Assembly (NCBI GenBank): GCA_015231885.1
Contig: JADGAT010000047.1
Coordinates: forward strand, 1-37,820
DNA from: SAR324 cluster bacterium
GTDB taxonomy: Bacteria > SAR324 > NAC60-12
DNA: 37,820 nt
Reading direction: 5' to 3'
Shown: positions 1 to 7,005 of the stretch, piece after piece
Numbering within the stretch: the first letter of the stretch is position 1
Layout of the letters: every line of letters starts with the position of its first letter
The notes under the pieces: generated by a model
The model's input: only the letters and a program-made list of their open reading frames with translations
What the model was told of the DNA's origin: nothing
Databases searched by the model: none
Translations under genes and position numbers: made by a program

Positions 1-1
1 T

Positions 2-1009
2 GAGGAAGAATCTCTTGAAATGGATACCGAAATGGAAGACGATGAAGAGCTGCTTGAGGAAGAATCTCTTGAAATGGGAGAAGAAATACTTGAGGAAGAG
101 CCTTTTGAATTAGAGACGGCGGCCGAAGAAGATATGGATGAGTCTTTATTTGATGAACCTATGGATGTCGAAATCGAAGACGATGACGCACTTGCCTTTG
201 AAGAAGATACAGAAGAAAGCATATTCGAAGAAGAAACTGGTGAGGTAGATGAGACTGCAGCTATTGAAGACGAAATCGATATTTCAGAAGGTATGGATGA
301 ATCTTTATTTGATGAACCTATGGATGTCGAAATCGAAAACGATGACGCACTTGCCTTCGAAGAAGAAACTTTAGAAATAGATACCGTTTCTGAAGAATCC
401 CTCTCTGATACTGCTGAAGTAGAAGGGATTACCAAAGAAGATATTTTTGAAGAAGAGCTGGATATGGATGTATCAGCACTTGAGGACACTGAAAGCGATT
501 CTGAAGAAAAGGAACCGCTCCAATCTTCTGATGTTCTTGATGCAGAAGACATGGTTTCCGAAGTTAGTGAACTGGAAGAAAAAGCACTTTCTGAATTGAA
601 TGATTTAGACCAAGAAATGACAAATCTAGAAGAGAAGGACTACGATTTGCATTTAGAAGATATGGACAAATCAGCGCCCTCAGAAGAACAAGAACTAATG
701 ACGGAAAATTCCATGGAAGGAGAAGAAAATATGGAACATGTAGAATCATTTGCAAACACCCCTGCAGCAGCAAAAGGATTTCAAGCAACATTAGAATTGG
801 ATAATAATGATTTTTCTGCTCCTGAAGGAGAAGAGATTGTAATCCAGACCAATCCAAAAGGAAACAAACTATCAGAATCATCCAACCTCTCCAAAGAGTT
901 AGGAAGAGTAATGGAAGACATCATTACTACCTCTGTTCAAAAATCTTTGCAGGAGGCCATTCCAAGCTTAGTTGATCAAATTGTTGAGAAGATCAAAGAT
1001 CAGAAGTAA
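2..1009 (+). CDS. Acidic repeat protein, 5' truncated by window edge
   Basis: The reading frame is open from base 2 with no start signal, so the N-terminus lies upstream; about 335 residues are visible. The protein is dominated by Glu and Asp (many EE, EEE and DDD runs) and low in hydrophobic stretches, with no membrane segment, so it is probably cytoplasmic and largely disordered or coiled. It contains internal repeats: an 18-residue unit ending ESLEM occurs twice at the start, and a unit beginning MDESLFDEPMDVEIE occurs twice 53 residues apart. The last 40 residues change character to an amphipathic helix (LGRVMEDIITTSVQKSL, then IPSLVDQIVEKIK). That is the kind of short C-terminal helix seen in scaffold proteins such as the PopZ/DUF2497 group and in some motility regulators. 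The similarity is by eye only, and no function is assigned. Confidence 0.7.
   Translation, partial: EEESLEMDTEMEDDEELLEEESLEMGEEILEEEPFELETAAEEDMDESLFDEPMDVEIEDDDALAFEEDTEESIFEEETGEVDETAAIEDEIDISEGMDESLFDEPMDVEIENDDALAFEEETLEIDTVSEESLSDTAEVEGITKEDIFEEELDMDVSALEDTESDSEEKEPLQSSDVLDAEDMVSEVSELEEKALSELNDLDQEMTNLEEKDYDLHLEDMDKSAPSEEQELMTENSMEGEENMEHVESFANTPAAAKGFQATLELDNNDFSAPEGEEIVIQTNPKGNKLSESSNLSKELGRVMEDIITTSVQKSLQEAIPSLVDQIVEKIKDQK
133..367 (+). repeat. In-frame tandem repeat inside the acidic protein gene
   Basis: Two copies of a unit of about 76 bp, at 133-208 and 292-367 (period 159 bp), are almost identical at the nucleotide level. A second, shorter repeat with a 54-bp period lies at 1-23 and 55-77. 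Near identity at silent positions points to recent duplication or gene conversion. Confidence 0.85.
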
Positions 1010-1032
1010 TTGAGATTCACATTCGACAACCC

Positions 1033-1194
1033 TTAGGAAGGCGAAAATAATAACATGTGAAAGTTACGCAGGATTTTAATCGAGATTCAAGGCGTTTTAT
1101 CGGGCGCATAGCTTGCTATGTCACTGGTAAAGCAACGAAGAAGATCGTTGAAAAGACAAGTAGATTTGCTAAGTTATTGTTTGAGCATTCCTTA
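1033..1194 (+). mobile_element. 156-bp palindromic MITE-like element, copy A1, with TTA direct repeats
   Basis: The element proper is 1036-1191 (156 bp), flanked by TTA at 1033-1035 and 1192-1194. The left end reads GGAAGGCG and the right end GCATTCC. Each end also carries RATAAC at the same distance from the edge, as in the other four elements of the window. The centre holds a perfect hairpin, CATAGC-TT-GCTATG, and the two halves pair imperfectly along the whole length. By eye it is about 96% identical to the copy at 19438 and about 93% to the inverted copy at 33483. Its right end lies 16 nt before the amrB start codon. Confidence 0.85.
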
Positions 1195-1210
1195 GTCAAT
1201 GGAGGAAGGT

Positions 1211-2020
1211 ATGGGTAATTTGAATGCGTCTATCCGACAACCTGCTGTTGCAAATGCATTTTATTCAGGCAACTCCTCCATTCTTCGTACCCAGATTCAA
1301 GAATTTCTGGAGTCTGTTCCCCTCACAAAAAATGCTGTCCCCAAAGCTATTATTGCTCCTCATGCGGGATACGCTTATTCCGGTCCTATCGCAGGTTTTG
1401 CCTATAAACCACTGCTTCCAGCCAAAAATCAAATCACCCGTGTGGTCCTCCTAGGCCCCGCTCATCGCGTCTATGTTTCTGGCCTGGCCGCTCCTTCTGC
1501 AGATTATTTTGCCACTCCTCTTGGAGATATTCCCATTGACCAGCAATCCATTCAAGAAATCATCCAGCAATTTGCTTACGTACAGACAATGGATGCAGCA
1601 CATGCCGCAGAACATAGCCTGGAAGTCCATTTACCTTTCTTACAAGAGATTCTGACAGAATTTAGCCTGATTCCTCTAGTAGTTGGAGATGCAGCAAGCC
1701 TCCAGGTAGGAGCCGTATTAGAGGCGTTGTGGGGAAATAAAGAGACGTTGATTGTGATCAGTTCCGATCTTAGCCACTTTCACGATTATGAAACAGCCAA
1801 TCGCCTGGATCTACAGACAGCAAAAGCTATCGAACAATTTGATGGGGATCTCCTCGACCATGACAGTGCCTGTGGACGCAATCCAATTAAAGGATTGCTG
1901 TCTACTGCCTCCAAACACCAACTGAAAGTCCAGCGGGCTGATCTTCGAAATTCAGGAGATACTGCAGGAAGTAAAGATCGAGTGGTAGGCTATGGTTCCT
2001 GGTTATTCTTTGAGGATTAA
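1211..2020 (+). CDS. amrB: AmmeMemoRadiSam system protein B (MEMO1 family)
   Basis: A 269-residue protein of the MEMO family, a fold related to class III extradiol dioxygenases whose human member binds metal. Family hallmarks are visible: PAVANAFYSG near the N-terminus, APHAGYAYSGP (His51), LLGPAHR (His85), EHSLEVHLPFLQ (His135, His140), ISSDLSHFH and CGRNPIKGLL. The Cys that corresponds to human Cys244 is absent; the equivalent region here reads NSGDTAG. The start at 1211 is chosen because GGAGGA precedes it at good spacing; an in-frame ATG at 1199 would put that ribosome site inside the gene. Its usual partners, AMMECR1 and the radical SAM protein, lie 7 kb downstream. The biochemical role of the trio is not established. 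It converges with the response-regulator gene 11 nt away. Confidence 0.93.
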   Translation: MGNLNASIRQPAVANAFYSGNSSILRTQIQEFLESVPLTKNAVPKAIIAPHAGYAYSGPIAGFAYKPLLPAKNQITRVVLLGPAHRVYVSGLAAPSADYFATPLGDIPIDQQSIQEIIQQFAYVQTMDAAHAAEHSLEVHLPFLQEILTEFSLIPLVVGDAASLQVGAVLEALWGNKETLIVISSDLSHFHDYETANRLDLQTAKAIEQFDGDLLDHDSACGRNPIKGLLSTASKHQLKVQRADLRNSGDTAGSKDRVVGYGSWLFFED

Positions 2021-2031
2021 ATAAAATGGCT

Positions 2032-2442
2032 TTATGGCAGCTCACTGAGAGACCAATACAAGTTAATCGTTCTCACCACTTCTACAAATTGTTGATAATC
2101 TACTGGCTTGACCATATATCCTGCTACTCCTAAACAAAAACTATCCACTTTATCTTGATCTTGCTTCGAGGTTGTCAAAACGACTACTGGAATTTTCCGC
2201 AGTTCGTCATCATTTTTTGCAATTTTGAGAAATTCAATGCCATTCATTTTAGGCATGTTCAAATCCAGCAGAATGATACAGGGTCTTTTCTGACCAGGAT
2301 CCCTCAAAAATTCAAGAGCCTCTTCACCATTAGAGGAAACATGCATAAGGTTGTTTACATGAATTTCCTTTAATGCACGCTTCATGGTCATGATATCGAC
2401 TTTGTCATCCTCAACAAGTAAAATTGGGTTGTTACTGTTCAT
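2032..2442 (-). CDS. Single-domain response regulator, Rcp1-like
   Basis: A 136-residue receiver domain with no output domain. The acidic pocket (VEDDKVD), the phospho-acceptor Asp60 in LLDLNMPKMNG, the conserved Thr (VVLTTS) and the Lys (YMVKPVD) are all present. The spacing of these motifs resembles the Rcp1 type that partners phytochrome-like kinases. The start at 2442 is the third of three consecutive ATG codons; it has AAGGA at about 7 nt, while the first ATG would be too close. The gene overlaps the end of the upstream kinase by 11 nt, so the two are translationally coupled and this protein is the probable phosphate acceptor of that kinase. The missing output domain implies a phosphorelay or a protein-protein readout. 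Confidence 0.9.
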   Translation of the reverse strand: MNSNNPILLVEDDKVDIMTMKRALKEIHVNNLMHVSSNGEEALEFLRDPGQKRPCIILLDLNMPKMNGIEFLKIAKNDDELRKIPVVVLTTSKQDQDKVDSFCLGVAGYMVKPVDYQQFVEVVRTINLYWSLSELP

Positions 2443-4948
2443 CATCATTTCCTTTCTTTGGAAAGGTAAAGAAAAAAGTCGTTCCTTCACCAGGTTCTGA
2501 TTCGAGCCAGATTGCTCCACCATACATTTCAATAATTTTTTTTACCAGCGTCAGCCCAATTCCTGTGCCTTCATAGTCATCTTTGGAGGCTAAGGTTTGA
2601 AAAATCTGGAATATTTTTTCATAGTATTTTTGATCAATCCCTGGTCCATTGTCCTCAATGCTGAATTTCCATTGGTTTTCCTCATCCTGACAATCAATAC
2701 CAATCGTCCCCTGCGGCTTATCCATATATGTTATCGCATTACTCAACAAATTCTGAAATACTTGTTCCATTCGTGTAGCATCCGCAAAAATAACAGGCAG
2801 CTCCGTCTTGACAGATACTTGAATATTGTCATTGAGATCCAGAATTCCAATCACTTCTGCAGCCAGCATATTGAGATCGACGCGCTCTTTTTTTTCCTGG
2901 ACTCGTCCTATTCTGGAGTAAGAAAGAATTCCTTCAATCAGAGAATACATCCGGGAAACGCGAGACATTAACAAATCTGTGAGTTCCTTTCCTTCTTCAC
3001 CCAATATCTCACCATAGTCTTGTGATAACCACTGTGCCAGCTGCGCGACTGCGCGGAGTGGAGCCTTTAAATCGTGAGAAACAATGTAGGCAAAATCCTT
3101 TAGTTCGTTATTGGCTCTTTCCAACTGCGTGGCGTACTGTTCGATTTGTTTTTCTTTCAGCTGGCGTTCTGCGATTTCTTTTTCCAGTTCCTGGTTGGAT
3201 TCTTCCAATTCCAGCCGTGAGTGATTGACATCCTGCATCAAGTAGGTAAGTGCATCTTGAGATTTTTGAATTTTTTCTGCCTGGGTCTTTATTTCTTTGG
3301 TACGATCTTCTACCATTTGTTCCAGGTTGTCTGCGTACTCTTTGATTTTTTCCTCTGCTTGTTTTCTGTCTGTGATATCATGCACAGACAGCAGTACCTT
3401 GGACCAGGAATCCTCATAGCCCGGCGCGATGGATAGATGAAGGTGGATATGTATTTTTTCTTTTTTCAAAGTATAATTTTCAGTTTCAGCAACAAATGAT
3501 GTGTGCCCCTCAGCCAAAGCAATCAATTCGTTGCGAAATATCACAAAGCCTGCTTCATTAAAAATATGGGGCAGGCCTTCCATCAATTCTTCCTTGCTTT
3601 TTGCCTGATACATGGCAAGGGCATGCTTATTGATGGATAGGCGTTTAACCAGCGAGGCACAGTGTGCTAATTCATCAGGATGTTCCTCAAAATATTTATC
3701 GAAATTTTTGATTCCCTCAGCCCGTAGTTGATCAATACGCCCTTTGACTCCAGAACAATCCTCTTCCCAAAGACTGATGGGCATCTCTTCAAATAATAAA
3801 CGATATCTTTTTTCACTCTCCTTCAGTGCTTCTCCTGATTTTTCCAGCTCGGTCACTTTTTGTGTCATTTCATGAATCAACTCCTGCAGACGGACAGACA
3901 TTCTATTAAAAGCCTCGGCGAGTAAACCCAGTTCATTACTGCCTTTAATATCCACTTCAGCCACCAGGTTGCCTGAACTGATTTGAGATGCAGCGTCCGT
4001 AAGTCTTCGCAAAGGAAGAACTATCTTCATGGAAAAAAGAATTCCTATTCCGATAGATATAACAACTGCGAGGAGCAATGCAAATCCCATAAACAGAAGT
4101 TTTCTGTATAATGACCTATACGCTTCCGCAACAGGAAGTTCAACCACAACAAACCAGTGGGAACCCTCTATTAGAGTGCTGGCTCCTATTACTTCCATGC
4201 CCCGCAGCCCTTGATATGTCAATACAGGTGCAGTTGGTTCAGCAGTAATTTTCTGAATAAAAGAATAGCTTGACAAGCTTTGCCGATTGAAAGAGTCCGC
4301 AGGCACTCCTTTTTGCGCAATTAAAAAACCTTGTTCATCCATAATATAACTGTAACCGGTCAGGCCCACTTCCGTGTTGTCAACAACAAACCACAAAAAT
4401 CCCAGGTTGATTTTGGCCAGTAATGCTCCTGACACCTCATCCTGCTGATTACGAACGGGGACAGCCATTGTGATAAAGGGCTGCTTCACCAAAGGATCCT
4501 GTTTAACAGAACTCAAAAAATCTTCTTTTCCATTGAAGGAATGTTGGAAGGCCCGTAAACTCAGGGGATCTTCCCATGATGTTTTTCCATAGGGATGAAC
4601 TGTCGCCATCACCTGTCCATGTCGATTCATGATTGCGACAGCCTCATAAGCACTGTTATGCCGAGTGAGTGCTTCTAAAAAATGCTGTTGAATCTCAGGA
4701 GATAGAGCATACAACCCGCGCACTCGGGCCAAATATCCTAATTTACTCTGTAGGTCATCAAGATAAGCATTGATTTCCTGTGCCGCCACCTGGCTCCGTT
4801 TGTGCTGGATATCATACAATAATTCCACTTGAGCATTAAAACTCATCACAATCAACAAACCACCAATACCAAGTATTCCTAGCCCTACAATGAGCGGTAG
4901 ACCATATTTGAGCTGGTTAGCAATTGAAAAGCCTCCAAAAGATTCCAT
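2432..4948 (-). CDS. Membrane sensor histidine kinase: Cache-HAMP-PAS-HisKA-HATPase
   Basis: An 838-residue membrane sensor kinase. One membrane helix at about 15-36 and a second at about 284-308 enclose a periplasmic Cache-type sensor (about 40-280). A HAMP linker follows (about 305-360), then a PAS-like domain (about 375-535), a long coiled coil (about 535-615), and HisKA with phospho-acceptor His625 in IVSHDLKAPL. The ATPase domain shows the N box (NLLSNAITY), G1 (DNGPGID) and G2 (GTGIGLTLVKK). The HisKA-ATPase core is of the phytochrome/Rcp1 type, which fits the single-domain regulator coupled behind it. The start at 4948 has AAAGG 4 nt upstream. The gene follows a decayed BMP-type binding-protein gene on the same strand, so the ligand-sensing context may have changed. 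The ligand is unknown. Confidence 0.93.
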   Translation of the reverse strand: MESFGGFSIANQLKYGLPLIVGLGILGIGGLLIVMSFNAQVELLYDIQHKRSQVAAQEINAYLDDLQSKLGYLARVRGLYALSPEIQQHFLEALTRHNSAYEAVAIMNRHGQVMATVHPYGKTSWEDPLSLRAFQHSFNGKEDFLSSVKQDPLVKQPFITMAVPVRNQQDEVSGALLAKINLGFLWFVVDNTEVGLTGYSYIMDEQGFLIAQKGVPADSFNRQSLSSYSFIQKITAEPTAPVLTYQGLRGMEVIGASTLIEGSHWFVVVELPVAEAYRSLYRKLLFMGFALLLAVVISIGIGILFSMKIVLPLRRLTDAASQISSGNLVAEVDIKGSNELGLLAEAFNRMSVRLQELIHEMTQKVTELEKSGEALKESEKRYRLLFEEMPISLWEEDCSGVKGRIDQLRAEGIKNFDKYFEEHPDELAHCASLVKRLSINKHALAMYQAKSKEELMEGLPHIFNEAGFVIFRNELIALAEGHTSFVAETENYTLKKEKIHIHLHLSIAPGYEDSWSKVLLSVHDITDRKQAEEKIKEYADNLEQMVEDRTKEIKTQAEKIQKSQDALTYLMQDVNHSRLELEESNQELEKEIAERQLKEKQIEQYATQLERANNELKDFAYIVSHDLKAPLRAVAQLAQWLSQDYGEILGEEGKELTDLLMSRVSRMYSLIEGILSYSRIGRVQEKKERVDLNMLAAEVIGILDLNDNIQVSVKTELPVIFADATRMEQVFQNLLSNAITYMDKPQGTIGIDCQDEENQWKFSIEDNGPGIDQKYYEKIFQIFQTLASKDDYEGTGIGLTLVKKIIEMYGGAIWLESEPGEGTTFFFTFPKKGNDDEQ

Positions 4949-4989
4949 AATACCTTTAATTTACGGTGTTAAATCTATTTTTCCTAAGA

Positions 4990-5451
4990 TCATATCTTTT
5001 TTACCGCCTTGATTTTTGCTTCCTCACCCGGAGTCAATAATCCGTAATAGGGCGCAAGATGATGCACTCCTTCCCGTAAACCAAATCTGTATTGTTTACC
5101 CTCCCAACGCCCTTTTCGCACCAGAATAGCCCCTTTGAGCAATAGTCTAGGGAAATCCTGGACAACACTTGTTAGAACCGCTTTAGGAGCTAAATCATGC
5201 AGATCTTCAATCCACCCAAACGTATAAATCCCTTCTTTCTCAGCCATAGATTGATCGACATAACATCAACGCCTGCTTCAATTTGTTTTTTTATCAACAT
5301 CAATCTTGCGAGGTATCAGCATGGCCACTTTAAACGACTTCCTTGCCACAAAACGATTTTCTTGAGACGAAGCATTCTGCAAACCAGTGATGCTGCTCAG
5401 CAAAAATATGGAAACAATCACAACACAGAGTTTTTCATAAATTTTGCACAT
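4990..5451 (-). pseudogene. Decayed BMP-family (PnrA/Med-like) periplasmic binding protein gene
   Basis: Two fragments of one family lie head to tail. From 5451 to 5278 there is an ATG with GAGGG upstream, a signal peptide (VVIVSIFLLSSITG, then a polar stretch) and FKVAMLIP, the first strand of a BMP-type fold. It stops after a run of seven A. Changing frame there continues as QIEAGVDVMSI, and another shift enters the 85-residue tail at 5247-4990 (MAEKEGIYTFGW, LAPKAVLTSVVQDF, LREGVHHLAP), which matches the C-terminal lobe of the family. Full-length proteins have about 300-350 residues; only about 150 remain. A central piece of the gene is therefore deleted and at least two frameshifts are present. 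It starts 11 nt after the upstream PAS-sensor gene, as expected for an operon member. The remaining 85-residue frame could still be translated, but I consider that unlikely to matter. Confidence 0.72.
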
Positions 5452-5461
5452 GCTGCCCTCT

Positions 5462-6748
5462 TTATTGTTTTTGAATTTGTTCCAGAATTTTTATTTGTTC
5501 CCGCAATTCCTTGATTCGGAATTCACGTCCCACAAAAAGTTCGTTCATCTTTGTCAGCTTTGCATTCTTTTCTTCCAGTTCTTTAGTACGTTCTTCAACC
5601 ATTATCTCCAACTGCTCACGATATTGCTTCAATGCAGCCTCTGCCTGTTTACGCCTGGTGATATCCTCCACAATAGCAATATGATAATCAGGAGCTTGAT
5701 CGACTGCCCACATCGCAGATACATTGAGCTGTACCCATACGATGGAACCATTCTTATGAAAATAACGTTTCTCCATAGAAAATTCCCGGATTTCACCAGC
5801 CTTTAATCTTTCCATGTTTTCTAAATCCAACAACAAATCATCGGGATGTGTAATCTGCATAAAAGCGATAGTCACCATTTCATCCAGAGTGTAACCAACA
5901 ATGTCACAGTATTTTTGATTGATCTGCACAAAATTTCCCGTCTGAGATTCAATCAGGGCCACTCCAACAGAAGCTTGTTCAAAGATCGCTCGAAATCGTT
6001 TTTCACTTTGCCTCAAAGTTTTCTCAACCTTGAAAAAGGCATCGAGATTCTGTTTGAATTTTTCCTGCCAATCATTGATTACGATGACAACCTGATCAAG
6101 TTCGTCGGGACTGGATACAACGAATGGTTGGTGACTTAATGTCAAAGATTGGCCTGAGTCTATAAAAGGAATCAACCCCGTAGGCTTTCGTCGGTTGATG
6201 TAGTCCGTAATTCGAATCAAACGACGGATGATCAACCATTGCACAATAAAAAAGATGAAAATAGAAACCAGGGACATTTTCAAAGCCTCAGTCCCCATGA
6301 TCACAAAGACTCGCTTGAATAGACGCTGATATAAGTTTTCCAAACTGACAACAATTCGCAATTTCCCCAAATCAACGTTTTGCCCATTAAAGGAAAAGGA
6401 CAATGGGAACTCTCGAGACAGTGTGTTTTCTATTTTAGGCATTCCGGCAGAACGGATAGATTTTTCCTGAGAAATGATTTCCAGATACTGTATATCAGGC
6501 AGCTGCAAAATTTCATTCAGCTGTGCCTTCAACCAGTCTGCATCCGAAACCTGCAAACTGTGGCTAATCTTCTGAAGATGACTGTCTTCGATTTGCAGAA
6601 GACGTTTTTCAATGACATTAAGCTCGGCAGAATAATCAGAATATAAATGGAGTGCTGTCGCCAGGAGAGTGGCCAATGAACTAAAAACAAAAATAGAAAA
6701 GATAAGTTTCCAGGTGATACTGTTTTTACTATTGGAAAAAAGAATCAT
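5462..6748 (-). CDS. Membrane PAS sensor protein lacking a kinase domain
   Basis: A 428-residue protein with a membrane helix at about 12-35, a periplasmic sensor region (about 36-145), a second helix (about 150-172), a HAMP-like linker, one PAS/PAC domain (about 245-370, FRAIFEQASVGVALI ... VEDITRRKQAE) and a coiled coil. It ends in LFVGREFRIKELREQI with no HisKA or ATPase domain. The LFVGRE-x-R-x-x-EL motif is one I associate with kinase-less or split sensors found next to BMP-type binding proteins; that association is from memory. The start at 6748 is supported by AAGGGA 6 nt upstream; an ATG at 6781 would add 11 residues without such a site. It is the first gene of a minus-strand unit with the BMP remnant, the Cache kinase and its regulator. 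It may deliver its signal to a separate kinase. Confidence 0.85.
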   Translation of the reverse strand: MILFSNSKNSITWKLIFSIFVFSSLATLLATALHLYSDYSAELNVIEKRLLQIEDSHLQKISHSLQVSDADWLKAQLNEILQLPDIQYLEIISQEKSIRSAGMPKIENTLSREFPLSFSFNGQNVDLGKLRIVVSLENLYQRLFKRVFVIMGTEALKMSLVSIFIFFIVQWLIIRRLIRITDYINRRKPTGLIPFIDSGQSLTLSHQPFVVSSPDELDQVVIVINDWQEKFKQNLDAFFKVEKTLRQSEKRFRAIFEQASVGVALIESQTGNFVQINQKYCDIVGYTLDEMVTIAFMQITHPDDLLLDLENMERLKAGEIREFSMEKRYFHKNGSIVWVQLNVSAMWAVDQAPDYHIAIVEDITRRKQAEAALKQYREQLEIMVEERTKELEEKNAKLTKMNELFVGREFRIKELREQIKILEQIQKQ

Positions 6749-7005
6749 TGAAAATCCCTTAAGAAATTCAACTGCTGCCAACGAAGAAATTCATTTTGAC
6801 AGACAGACATTAACTCCCTTTGCCAAGGAAGATAAGCCGATTGTACCATCTCTCATTAATTCATGCTTTCATGTGATGTAGCAGGTTTTTTATTAACTTG
6901 GAAGAAGTAAAGCAATCGATCTTTATTTGGGCCATATTCCTTTATGTACAAAAAAGAATGCTTGTGCTAGAAAATAAATAAAGAGATTAAAATGGAGAAA
7001 AAGGA

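Noticed and set aside
564..881. Long minus-strand frame inside the acidic protein gene
   Set aside because: It is the complement of Glu-rich codons, giving Leu/Phe-rich nonsense, with no ribosome site.
1010..1022. 13-bp match ATTGAGATTCACA beside copies A1 and A2
   Set aside because: Exact 13-bp matches are expected by chance in 38 kb, and the two lie on opposite sides of the elements.
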